From positions 5,146,001-5,210,000 of the forward strand of contig NZ_CP121682.1 in NCBI RefSeq assembly GCF_029760955.1: a stretch of 64,000 nt of DNA, written 5' to 3'. The notes under the pieces were generated by a model that saw only the letters and a program-made list of their open reading frames with translations, did not search any database and was not told the origin of the DNA. This document shows, piece by piece, positions 43,257-51,844 of the stretch (its first letter is position 1; the number at the start of each line of letters is the position of its first letter). This DNA comes from Streptomyces cathayae (lineage in GTDB: Bacteria; Actinomycetota; Actinomycetes; Streptomycetales; Streptomycetaceae). Position numbers and translations under genes: made by a program.

Positions 43257-43358
43257 TGCCGGGCCCCGTCGGCCCGGCACCGCGGGGCTTTCCGGAGCTC
43301 CGAGCCGGGCACGCCCCCGGACCGGCGCGGGCCACCGCACGAGGTGGCCCGCGCCGGT
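43257..43358. terminator. Two hairpins between convergent genes
   Basis: GTGCCGGGCC/GGCCCGGCAC (43257-43266/43272-43281) and a perfect 15-bp stem (43321-43335/43344-43358) lie between the long chaplin and the leftward FAD gene. They would serve both directions. Confidence 0.8.
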
Positions 43359-43393
43359 CCGGGGGCTCAGTGCAGTACGGGGAGGGTTTCCCG

Positions 43394-44662
43394 TCAGAGG
43401 CTCACCGGTGTCGGCGAGTCGGTCCGGCCGACGGACGAGGGGACCGGGACCCTTCCCCGCGCGGGGGTGGACCTGAGCCGGCGGCGCACCCCCTGGACGA
43501 GTGCCGCCGCGGTGTACGTCGCGCCCTGGACGAAGCGCATGGACGGGCCGAAGCCGGACGCCGTGGTCAGACCCGCGAAGAACAGGCCGGGGTGGGAGGA
43601 CTCGAAGCCCAGTCCGATCGCCGGGGACCCGTCGGGCAGGGCCGCCAGCGTGCCGCGCAGCTCGGCGGAGAGCATGCCGAGCCGGTCGCGGTGCACCCGG
43701 AACCCCGTGGCGGCGATGACGTGTTCGGTGCCGAGGGAGCGGGTCTCACCCGTGTGGTTCACCAGGTCCAGCCGTACGCCACCCGGCACCGCGCAGGCCT
43801 CCGTGACCTCGTGGCCCGGCAGCAGTTCCACCGCGCGCTCCACCCGGTCCCGCACCCACCAGGCGCCCGCCGGACCCAGCGCCGTGGCCGCGATGCGCGA
43901 CCGGGTCTGCTGCGGCAGCCGTCGGAAGAGGCCGGGGCGCTCGGAGTAGAACCAGTTCCGCCAGCCGGGGCCGAGACCGCTGTGCGGGGAGCGGACCGAC
44001 TGCCACCAGGGGCGTTCCCAGGCCGGCGGCACGTCGTTCCACCGCACCCGGTCCGCCCGCGCCAGCACCCGTACGCGGGTGCCCTGTTCGGCGAGCAGGG
44101 CCGCGGTCTCCAGGGCGGCCTGACCGCCGCCGAGCACCGTGACGTCCTTGTCGCGGAAGGGGGCGAGGTCGCTGTGGTGACTGCTGTGCGTCACCAGGGA
44201 GGGGTGCAGTCCGCGCAGGGCCTGCGGCACCTCGATGAACGGCATCACACCGACCGCCAGCGCCACCGTCCGCGCGTGCAGCGCCTCCCCGTCGTCGGTG
44301 ACCACCGTGAAGCCGGCGGGGCCGACCGCCACCCGGGCCACCATGCGCTCGTCGACCTCCGGAACGGCATGGCGGGCGAACCACAGGCCGTACTCCGCGA
44401 ACGCCGTCACCGGGATCGGCTCCGCGTGACGTGCCGTCAGCCCCTGCTCCGCGCAGTAGGCGGCCAGGGTCCACTCCCCGTCCGGATCGGAGAGGTTGGA
44501 CGCCCACGGCTCCGACTTCAGGAACATGCCGCCGGGCATGTTGTCCCGCCAGGACGCCATGGGCCGGCCGAACACGCGCAGGCGCAGCCCGGCGGCCGCG
44601 GCGTGGGACGCGATCGACAGACCGTACGGTCCGGCGCCCACCACCAGAAGGTCGTACATCAT
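43394..44662 (-). CDS. FAD/NAD(P)-dependent oxidoreductase (N-hydroxylase-like)
   Basis: The 422-residue flavoprotein has the FAD motif VVGAGPYGLSIASHAAAAGL at its start, and the second dinucleotide motif VTVLGGGQAALETAALLAEQG about residue 175. The context (SWRDNMPGGMFLKSEPWAS) is like lysine/ornithine N-monooxygenases and related flavin monooxygenases. ATATGFRVHRDRL, near residue 330, is the C-terminal ATG-type signature. Its ATG overlaps the ATP-grasp stop by 1 nt (TGATG). The pair suggests activation and oxidation of an amino-acid-like substrate. Confidence 0.85.
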   Translation of the reverse strand: MMYDLLVVGAGPYGLSIASHAAAAGLRLRVFGRPMASWRDNMPGGMFLKSEPWASNLSDPDGEWTLAAYCAEQGLTARHAEPIPVTAFAEYGLWFARHAVPEVDERMVARVAVGPAGFTVVTDDGEALHARTVALAVGVMPFIEVPQALRGLHPSLVTHSSHHSDLAPFRDKDVTVLGGGQAALETAALLAEQGTRVRVLARADRVRWNDVPPAWERPWWQSVRSPHSGLGPGWRNWFYSERPGLFRRLPQQTRSRIAATALGPAGAWWVRDRVERAVELLPGHEVTEACAVPGGVRLDLVNHTGETRSLGTEHVIAATGFRVHRDRLGMLSAELRGTLAALPDGSPAIGLGFESSHPGLFFAGLTTASGFGPSMRFVQGATYTAAALVQGVRRRLRSTPARGRVPVPSSVGRTDSPTPVSL

Positions 44663-45915
44663 CAACTGCTCGCTTTCTCGTTGTCGGTCGGGGAGGGCGA
44701 GGCCGCCCGGGGGATCAGGGGTGCTGCCGGTGTCGCCGCAGCGGGGCCCAGCCGCTCGCGCAGCCGGCCGGACACATGACGGGCCCACAGGCCCCACATC
44801 GCCCGGCCGGGTCCGCGGTCGTCCCGGGCGTACCAGGCCAGTTCGCGTGTGCTCGGCGCCGTGCGCAGCGCGGCGAGCGGCGCGTAGTTCTCCACCACGA
44901 ACGTCCGCCCGGCCACCGGCTCGCCGACCGGTGGGCGACGTCCCGTCAGGTCCAGGTGGAGGGCGCGTACGACGTCCACTCCGGCGCTGTCCTCGAAGAG
45001 CCGGAACTGGGCGCCGGGGCGCGGGTTGAAGTCGAGCAGGTGGTAGCGGCCCGTCGTGTGGCAGCGGCGGAAGTCGAGGTCGAAGACGCCGCGGTAGCCC
45101 AGTTCGCCGGTGAGCCGCTCGGCCAGGGCCTGCACCTGGGCGTTGGGCGTCCAGCGGCCCACCGCCGTCAGTCCCGCGCCGCGTGGCCAGGACAGCTGCT
45201 TGCGGCCCGGCCCGCCCGTGCGCACGGCGCCCGCGTGGTCGGCGTAGCCGTGGAAGAACCAGTCCCGGTCCGGCCCCGGCGGCAGGTAGGCCTGCAGCAG
45301 GAGCGGGCTGCCCGCCTCGTCGGTGCGCAGATACAGCTCCCGGGCCTGCTCCGCGGACCGCACCAGCCGGGTGCTGCGCAGCCCGCTGCCGGCCGGCAGC
45401 AGCCAGGGCCGGCTCCACTTCGCCACCAGGGGCAGCCCGAGCCGCCGGGCGTCCTCGATGGCCCGCTGCGGGCTGTCCGGGACGAGCGTGACCGGGTGCG
45501 GAACGTCCGCGGACGCGCACACGGCGGCCAGCTGCGCCTTGTCGGCGACGCGTTCGGGCAGCGTGCCGGGCATCTCGGGCAGCAGGTAGGAGGGTGCCAG
45601 GGCGTCCCGCAGGCGCCCGGCGGCGATGGCGCTCGCGTCGTCCATCGGGACCAGGACGGCGGGTCGTGCGATCCGGTCGGCCACGCGGCGCAGCACGGCG
45701 AGGACGTCGTCCGTGGACGCGCCGGGCGCCGGCGGTGGATACAGCCGCCGGACATAACGTGAGCGGCGGACGGGACTTGCGGACTCGTCGGCGACGACAT
45801 GCACCTCCACTCCCGCCCTGCCGAGCGAACGCACGGCTCCGAGCGTTCCGTGGTGGAAGGGATTCCGGTCGATCCGCAGAATGACGGCGGGGACACGGGT
45901 GTCGAGCAGCGGCAC
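44662..45915 (-). CDS. ATP-grasp family ligase
   Basis: The product is 417 residues from GTG 45915, with AAGGAGGAATTC upstream. It has an N-terminal pre-ATP-grasp domain (VILRIDRNPFHHGTLGAVRS), the nucleotide-binding Lys in PLVAKWSRPW, and metal ligands in GVFDLDFRRCHT and LLDFNPRPGAQFRLFED. ATP-grasp enzymes join a carboxylate to an amine or thiol through an acyl phosphate; the substrates are unknown. It is co-transcribed with the FAD oxidoreductase and divergent from the GH26 gene. Confidence 0.85.
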   Translation of the reverse strand: MPLLDTRVPAVILRIDRNPFHHGTLGAVRSLGRAGVEVHVVADESASPVRRSRYVRRLYPPPAPGASTDDVLAVLRRVADRIARPAVLVPMDDASAIAAGRLRDALAPSYLLPEMPGTLPERVADKAQLAAVCASADVPHPVTLVPDSPQRAIEDARRLGLPLVAKWSRPWLLPAGSGLRSTRLVRSAEQARELYLRTDEAGSPLLLQAYLPPGPDRDWFFHGYADHAGAVRTGGPGRKQLSWPRGAGLTAVGRWTPNAQVQALAERLTGELGYRGVFDLDFRRCHTTGRYHLLDFNPRPGAQFRLFEDSAGVDVVRALHLDLTGRRPPVGEPVAGRTFVVENYAPLAALRTAPSTRELAWYARDDRGPGRAMWGLWARHVSGRLRERLGPAAATPAAPLIPRAASPSPTDNEKASS

Positions 45916-46141
45916 GAATTCCTCCTTCTTTCGATTCCTGCGGGACTCTTCAGGGCTATTCAGGGTTATTTGGGGTTTAGGGTTTCTTTTCGATCGACTC
46001 ACCCGCACGGGGGAGCGCGGCACTCGGAAGCCGCATGTCAGTGGCGTCACGGGATGTCCTGTGACTGACTTTCGTATGACTGTTCGTCAATAAAGAGTCC
46101 AGAAGCTGAAGGTCGGACGAGAAGCGAAGAGAGGAGCCGGT

Positions 46142-47422
46142 ATGGCCCCACAACACGAGCGTGTCCGGGTTCGCGGGCAGGTCGTGGGCGCGGTGGCGGT
46201 CGCGGTGTCGGCCGCCCTGGCATCCGGCCTCATGGCGGGCACGGGGGTGGAGGTGGCGGGCGACGACTCCCGCCCTCCGGCACCGGGTCCGGCGGCGTCC
46301 GTCACGGTGCCTCCGGTCGCGGTGCCTCCGGTCGAGGTGCCCCCGGTCGAGGTGCCGTCCCGTCCGGTACCGCGAGGGGCGTTCCCGCCCTTCGGCGCCT
46401 TCCTCGCGTCCGACGCCCGTGGTGTGGCCCGTATGGAGCAGTTCAGCCGCTGGCTGGGCGGTGCCGAGCTCCGCGTCGGCCACACCTATCTGCCCGGCAA
46501 CCACTGGAGCGACATCGAGGGCGACGTCGGCTTCCTCGAGGCGTGGGCGCAGTGGCGCAACAAGAAGGACGACCGGATGCTCGTCCTCAACGTGCCCCTG
46601 CAGGAGCGCAACGAGGAGGGCGTCTCCGACGAGGAGGTCCGGCAGCTGCTGCGGCGGGGCGCGGCCGGAGAGTTCGACCACCACTTCCGTGCCCTGGCCG
46701 AGCGGCTGGTCCGGCTGAAGGTGCCGGACACGATCCTCGTGCTCGGCTGGGAGATGAACGGCGTCACGTACACCCATCGGTGCGGGCCGGATCCGGAGGC
46801 CTGGAAGAAGTACTGGAACAGGATCGTCACCACCATGCGGGCGGTGCCGGGCCAGAAGTTCCGGTTCGACTTCACACCGAGCCGCGGCCGGGACTCCGTT
46901 CCCTGGACGCAGTGCTACCCCGGGGACGACGCGGTCGACATCGTCGGCATGGACTCCTACGACCAGCCGGCCGGAATGCCGTTCGACGAACAGGTGGAGG
47001 AGCCGTACGGGCTCCAGGAGCACGTGGATTTCGCGAAAGCCCACGGCAAGCCCATTTCCTATCCCGAATGGGGGCTTTTCCGCAACGGCGACAATCCCGA
47101 GTACATGCGCCGCATGCTCGCGTGGATGGACGAGCACCGGCCGCTGTACAACACGGTGACCGACTACTGCCCGCACGGGGTGTGGCAGTGCGGCGACAAC
47201 CCGGAATCGTCCCGCGTCTACCGGACGACGCTGTTCGGCCGCACCAGCACGACGACCCCGGTGCCCGTGCCCACACCCACGCTCCCGCCCACGCCCGCAC
47301 TCCCGCCCACCGCACCGGAGCCGCCGAAGAGCTGCACGCCGCTGGGCCTGGGCGACCGGGTGGAGCAGTGGCTCGGCGGGAAGCTCTGCCTCCGCCTCGA
47401 CTGGTGGTCGCGCCTGGGGTAG
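46142..47422 (+). CDS. Secreted GH26-like glycoside hydrolase
   Basis: The 426-residue protein has an N-terminal anchor or signal (VVGAVAVAVSAALASGLMAG), a Val-Pro repeat spacer (PPVEVPPVEVPSRPVPR), a GH26-type (beta/alpha)8 domain and a second Pro-rich spacer near the end. The acid/base Glu is in VLGWEMNGVTY and the nucleophile Glu in ISYPEWGLFRN, the GH26 pattern of beta-mannanases and related enzymes. ATG 46142 has AGAGGAGCC upstream. It probably trims or releases the polysaccharide made by the leftward operon next to it. Confidence 0.85.
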   Translation: MAPQHERVRVRGQVVGAVAVAVSAALASGLMAGTGVEVAGDDSRPPAPGPAASVTVPPVAVPPVEVPPVEVPSRPVPRGAFPPFGAFLASDARGVARMEQFSRWLGGAELRVGHTYLPGNHWSDIEGDVGFLEAWAQWRNKKDDRMLVLNVPLQERNEEGVSDEEVRQLLRRGAAGEFDHHFRALAERLVRLKVPDTILVLGWEMNGVTYTHRCGPDPEAWKKYWNRIVTTMRAVPGQKFRFDFTPSRGRDSVPWTQCYPGDDAVDIVGMDSYDQPAGMPFDEQVEEPYGLQEHVDFAKAHGKPISYPEWGLFRNGDNPEYMRRMLAWMDEHRPLYNTVTDYCPHGVWQCGDNPESSRVYRTTLFGRTSTTTPVPVPTPTLPPTPALPPTAPEPPKSCTPLGLGDRVEQWLGGKLCLRLDWWSRLG

Positions 47423-47454
47423 CGCCACCGCCGACCCGGCCGGGTACACCGTGG

Positions 47455-48195
47455 TCACCGCTGTTCGCGCGCGTCGGCGGCGGTGGCCGGGCCGGGCACC
47501 GCGGCGGCCGGGGTGTGATCAGCGGTCTCGGCGGTCGCGGTGCCCTCAGCGGTCGTGATGGTCGCGGTGCCCTCAGCGGTCGTGATGGTCGCGGAGACCT
47601 CGGTGGTCCGGCCGTTGTGCCGGGGCCGGGCCAGCAGGGCCAGCGAGCCCAGCAGCCCGCCCGCGCTCGCCCCCACCAGGGTGGTCACCGCGGGCGACGC
47701 GGACGTCGGCTCGTCCGGCTTCACCGCACGCGAGAACTGCACGAGCCGGACCTGGGTGCTGCCTTTGGTGTGCTCCGCGTGCCGGGTCAGCGCGCGGGAG
47801 ACCGCGTTGGCCATGTCGACGGCGAGGCCGGGCTGCGCCGAGGTGGCCGAGACGGCGACCATCGGCGCGTCCGGTGAGGTCGCCGTGCTCACGCTGTCCC
47901 GCAGGGTCCGCAGCGGGACGCCCGCCCACACCTGGGCGTCCCCGAGCACCGCGAGCTGCGTGGCCACCCGTCCGTACGCCTGCGCGAAACCGCGGGCGGA
48001 CTCCGGGGTGGACCCCGCGGTCGGTACGGCGACGACGTAGCTGGTGGCCGTGTAGGTCGTGGGGGTGAGGACGCCGTACATGCCGCCGGTCAGGCCGCCG
48101 ACGAGAGTGCCGCCGACCACGAGCGCGGACCAGGTCGGCAGCCTCCTGAGACGGTCCGGGGACAGGCGGTGCCGACGGGCCGGAGTGTCGGTCAT
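47455..48195 (-). CDS. Wzz-type chain-length / tyrosine-kinase adaptor protein
   Basis: The 246-residue protein has two membrane helices (ALVVGGTLVGGLTGGMYGVL near 25 and TTLVGASAGGLLGSLALLA near 185) around an external loop with the Wzz pattern TTYTATSYVVAVP. The C-terminal tail holds an 8-residue duplication (TITTAEGTA twice), coded by a 24-bp direct repeat near 47545-47600. Such proteins set polymer length. Last gene of the operon; it overlaps the glycosyltransferase by 4 nt. Confidence 0.82.
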   Translation of the reverse strand: MTDTPARRHRLSPDRLRRLPTWSALVVGGTLVGGLTGGMYGVLTPTTYTATSYVVAVPTAGSTPESARGFAQAYGRVATQLAVLGDAQVWAGVPLRTLRDSVSTATSPDAPMVAVSATSAQPGLAVDMANAVSRALTRHAEHTKGSTQVRLVQFSRAVKPDEPTSASPAVTTLVGASAGGLLGSLALLARPRHNGRTTEVSATITTAEGTATITTAEGTATAETADHTPAAAVPGPATAADAREQR

Positions 48196-49370
48196 GACGT
48201 GCTGGCTCCGAGAGGTGAGGGGGACGAAGGTGAGGAGGGGGACGAGGGGGACGAGGGGGAACGGGAGACGGCTGCCGCGTACACGTCCATGAGGCGGGCC
48301 GTGCTGCGGGTGATGCTGTAGTGCCGGGCGGCCTCGGGGACCGTGCGTGGCCCGGGGCCCGCCGCGCGGACCTCGGCGATCGCGCGCGCGTACTCCTCGG
48401 GGCCGCCGGGCACCCGCCGGGCGCCGGCGGCCGACGGCGCCGCGTCCTCGATCGCCGGACAGGACGTGTAGAGCACGGGCAGGCCCGACGCCAGCGCCTC
48501 CACGACGGCCAGGCCGAACGCCTCCTCCGAGGACGGGGAGGCGAGCAGGTCCATCGCCGACAGGAGCGAGGGCAGGTCGGGGCCCGGCGAGCCGTCCGGG
48601 CCGTAGGGACGTTCGCCGGTGAACAGGACGCGGCCGGCCACACCGGCCTCGCCGGCCGTGCGGCGCAGGAGGTGCTCCTCGGGGCCGCCGCCCACCAGCA
48701 GCAGCCAGTGGTCGTCCGGGAGCCGGGCGAGGGCGTGGACGAGGACGTCGAACCGCTTCCCCGGGGCGAGCCGGCCGACGCCGCCGACGACGAACGCGCC
48801 CTCCGGCAGACCGAGGCGCCGGCGGGTGTGCGCGCGCCGCTCCGGGTCGAAGCGGAAGCGGTCCAGGTCGATGCCGTTCGGGACGACCTCGATACGGGGA
48901 GCGGGCACGCCCCACCGCCGCAGCCGGTCGGCCACCGCCGGGGAGACGGCGACCGTCGCCGACCCGAGCCGCTCGCTGCCGAGGTACAGCGCGCGCACCC
49001 CCGCCGTCAGCCTGCGGCCCTCCATCTGCGTGTCACCCAGGGAGTGTTCGGTGGCGACGACCGCGCGGACCCCGGCCAGCCGCGCGGCGAGCCGGCCGTA
49101 GACGCAGGCCCGGTACAGGTGGGTGTGGACCAGGTCGTAGCCGCCGGAGCGGATCAGCCGGACCAGCCGGGGGAGCGCGGTCAGGTCACGGTTGCCGCCC
49201 ATGCCCAGGTGCACGACGCGGACCCCGTCGGCGGTGAGCCCCTCGGCGACGGCACCCGGGTTGGTGAGCGTCACGACGTCGCAGCCCACGGGCAGGTGAC
49301 GCAGCAGCAGACGCAGCTGCTGCTCGGCCCCGCCGACCCCGAGACCGGTGATGATGTGCAGAGCCCTCAT
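48192..49370 (-). CDS. GT4-family glycosyltransferase
   Basis: The 392-residue retaining glycosyltransferase has GLGVGGAEQQLRLLLRHLP at its start and the donor-binding region GVGRLAPGKRFDVLVHAL, followed by SPSSEEAFGLAVVEALASGLPV (the EX7E motif). The C-terminus is a serine-proline tract (SPSSPSSPSSPSSPS), coded by short repeats near 48210-48260. It adds a sugar to the lipid-linked repeat unit. ATG 49370. Confidence 0.9.
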   Translation of the reverse strand: MRALHIITGLGVGGAEQQLRLLLRHLPVGCDVVTLTNPGAVAEGLTADGVRVVHLGMGGNRDLTALPRLVRLIRSGGYDLVHTHLYRACVYGRLAARLAGVRAVVATEHSLGDTQMEGRRLTAGVRALYLGSERLGSATVAVSPAVADRLRRWGVPAPRIEVVPNGIDLDRFRFDPERRAHTRRRLGLPEGAFVVGGVGRLAPGKRFDVLVHALARLPDDHWLLLVGGGPEEHLLRRTAGEAGVAGRVLFTGERPYGPDGSPGPDLPSLLSAMDLLASPSSEEAFGLAVVEALASGLPVLYTSCPAIEDAAPSAAGARRVPGGPEEYARAIAEVRAAGPGPRTVPEAARHYSITRSTARLMDVYAAAVSRSPSSPSSPSSPSSPSPLGASTS

Positions 49371-49371
49371 C

Positions 49372-50163
49372 TCACAGCCCCTTCACCGGACGTCGGCGCC
49401 ACCGGTGCAGACGGTGCTTCAGGTGCAGGCGCCAGGCCGTGTCGTTCTGGCCGATGTGCAGGCGCGGCAGGGCGTGCGGGCCGGTCAGCGCGCCGGGGTC
49501 GATGGCGCAGGCGTAGGCGTACCCCGCTTTCCGCACCGCCCGCACGGCGCGGGCGTCGACGGTGCCGTACGGGTAGCAGAAGCCGTCGGGCCGGGTGCCC
49601 GTCAGCTCCGCCAGCCGCGCGCGGCTCTCGGCGACCTCGGCCTCGAGGGTGGGCTGGTCCGCCCGGGTGAGGTCGACGTGGGTCAGCCCGTGCGAGCCGA
49701 TCTCCACGCCCTCGGCCGCCGCGTGCCGGATGCCGTCCGCGGTCAGCAGCGGCTTGCGCGGGCCGAGCGGGTCCCAGGCGTTGTCGCCGCCGAGCCGTCC
49801 GGGCAGCACGAACAGGGTGGCGCCGCAGTCCCAGCGGCGCAGCAGCGGAAGGGCCTCGGTGACGAAGTCGGTGTACCCGTCGTCGAAGGTGAGCCCGACC
49901 AGACGCCGGCTCTCGCCCCGGGCGCGGGCGGCGAGCAGGTCGGCCACGGACACACCGCGCAGCCCGCGCCGGCGCAGCCAGGCCAGCTGCCTCTCGAGCC
50001 GTTCGGGCGTGACCGTGATGCGGTACGGATCGTCCGAGCAGTCACCCACCGAGTGGTACATCGCCACCCACGGGACGGGGCCCGGGGGCGCGGCGGGAAG
50101 CCTGCCGGTGCCGACGGAGTCAACGGACCCGGCAGAACCGGTGGAATCAACGGAAACGGTCAT
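49372..50163 (-). CDS. NodB-type polysaccharide deacetylase
   Basis: The 263-residue carbohydrate esterase (CE4) has motif 1 GLTFDDGYTDF (base and metal Asp pair), motif 2 IGSHGLTHVDL (two His), and motif 3 CYPYGTVD. It has no signal peptide, which suggests cytoplasmic or unusual export. It would remove acetyl groups from the exopolysaccharide. It overlaps the flippase gene by 17 nt. Confidence 0.92.
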   Translation of the reverse strand: MTVSVDSTGSAGSVDSVGTGRLPAAPPGPVPWVAMYHSVGDCSDDPYRITVTPERLERQLAWLRRRGLRGVSVADLLAARARGESRRLVGLTFDDGYTDFVTEALPLLRRWDCGATLFVLPGRLGGDNAWDPLGPRKPLLTADGIRHAAAEGVEIGSHGLTHVDLTRADQPTLEAEVAESRARLAELTGTRPDGFCYPYGTVDARAVRAVRKAGYAYACAIDPGALTGPHALPRLHIGQNDTAWRLHLKHRLHRWRRRPVKGL

Positions 50164-51844
50164 GAGTGAGCTTTCGGGTGATGGTGCGTACGGAGCGCAC
50201 CGCGGATGCGGAGCCCTGGACGCGCAGGGCCAGGGAGAGCGCGACGAAGACGGCGGTCACGGTGAGCGAGCCGGCCGCGAGGCCCGCCAGGGGGGAGTCG
50301 GCCCGGCTCGCGGCGAACGCACCGGCGGCGGTGGCGCCGACCGAGGCGAGCACCGGCCGGCCGAGCGCGGCCAGCACCTGACGGACACGGAGCCGGACAC
50401 CGCCGGCGCCGCCGCGCCGGGACGTCCGCAGACCGGCCAGCAGCAGGGCGGCCGTGACGGTGATGCCGACGGCGTTGGCGGCGGCGATCCCCGCCACCCC
50501 CCAGGGACGCACGGCGACGGCGCCGATCAACGAGGTCGCGACGATGCCCACGCCCATCACCGCGAGGGGGTACCAACTGGGCCGGCCCGCCGAGAAGTAC
50601 GAGCGGATCAGCGTGCCCACCAGGGTCTGCCCCAGCAGTCCGAGGGCGTACACCCGCATGACGTCGGAGGTCGCCGCGGTGTCGCTCGCGGTGAACGCGC
50701 CGCGCTGGAAGAGCAGTTCGATCATCTGCGGGGCACAGGCGAGCACCGCGCACATGCCCAGCAGCACCACACAGGACGACAGCACCAGATCCCGCTCCAC
50801 GCGGTCGCGGGCCCGTTCGGTGTCACCGTCGGCGAGCGCCCGCGCCACCACGGGGAAGGTGACCGTGCACACCATCAGCGACAGGGTCATCGGGATCTGG
50901 GCGACCTTCTGCGCGTAGTTCAGGTGCGAGATGGCCCCGGCCGGCAGGGCGGAGGCGAGGAAGCGTTCGACCAGGACCTGCGACTGGCGGCACAGGGCGA
51001 ACAGGAGGACGGCGGCGATCAGGGCGAGCCGCACCGGCCGTTCCTCGCCGCCGCCCTGCGCCCCGCCGACCGCAGCCGGCGCGCGCGACGCCAGCTGCCG
51101 CCACAGCGACGGCAGTTGCACCGCCACCATCAGACAGCCGCCCACCGCGACCCCGGCCGCCGCGGCCCGCACGCCCCACTCGCCGCCGAGCAGGAACATC
51201 GTGGCGACGATGCCCGTGTTGTACGCGATGTAGATCGCCCCGGGTGCGAAGAACCGGCGGTGGGCCCGCAGGGCGGCACTGCAGTACCCGGCGAGCCCGA
51301 AGGCCAGCAGGCTGATCGCGGTGAGCCGGGTGCAGTCGACGGCGAGCCGGGGGTCGGGCAGGCCGGGCGCCAGCACCTCGACCAGGAAGGGAGCCGTCCC
51401 GGCGACCAGCGCGGCGACCGCGACGAAGGCGAGGCTCAGCCGTGGCAGGGTGGCGGCGACCAGCTCGCGGACGGGATCGCCCGCCACGCCCCGGGCGCGA
51501 CGGGCCAACGCCATGCTGAACGCCGGGATCAGCGCGATCGCCAGCCCGTCCTCGATCAGCAGGGTGGCGGAGATCTCCGGCACGGTCCACGCCACCAGGA
51601 AGGCGTCCGTGTCGCTCCCGGCGCCGAACAGCCGCGCCAGCGACTGGTCGCGCACCAGGCCGAGCAGGGAACCGCCGATGGACAGCGCCGCCGTGACGAG
51701 CGTGGCCCTGGCGAGGAACTTGCGGGAGGCCGAGGGCGAGGACGGGCCGTGGCCGTCCCCGACCGGAGGTGCGGCACGCGCCGCGGGGACGGTCGCGGCC
51801 CGGTCGGTTCCGTGTCCGGGGGTCTGCGAAGGCACCACCGTCAT
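50147..51844 (-). CDS. MurJ/Wzx-like polysaccharide flippase
   Basis: The 565-residue integral membrane protein has about 14 helices (FLARATLVTAALSIGGSLLG; VALSLALRVQGSASAV at the end) and the MVF-family pattern GLVRDQSLARLFGAGSDTDAF and LLFQRGAFTASDT. MOP-superfamily members flip lipid-linked oligosaccharides or lipid II. In this operon it most likely flips the EPS repeat unit. ATGA overlap with the ligase gene. Confidence 0.9.
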   Translation of the reverse strand: MTVVPSQTPGHGTDRAATVPAARAAPPVGDGHGPSSPSASRKFLARATLVTAALSIGGSLLGLVRDQSLARLFGAGSDTDAFLVAWTVPEISATLLIEDGLAIALIPAFSMALARRARGVAGDPVRELVAATLPRLSLAFVAVAALVAGTAPFLVEVLAPGLPDPRLAVDCTRLTAISLLAFGLAGYCSAALRAHRRFFAPGAIYIAYNTGIVATMFLLGGEWGVRAAAAGVAVGGCLMVAVQLPSLWRQLASRAPAAVGGAQGGGEERPVRLALIAAVLLFALCRQSQVLVERFLASALPAGAISHLNYAQKVAQIPMTLSLMVCTVTFPVVARALADGDTERARDRVERDLVLSSCVVLLGMCAVLACAPQMIELLFQRGAFTASDTAATSDVMRVYALGLLGQTLVGTLIRSYFSAGRPSWYPLAVMGVGIVATSLIGAVAVRPWGVAGIAAANAVGITVTAALLLAGLRTSRRGGAGGVRLRVRQVLAALGRPVLASVGATAAGAFAASRADSPLAGLAAGSLTVTAVFVALSLALRVQGSASAVRSVRTITRKLTHDRFR

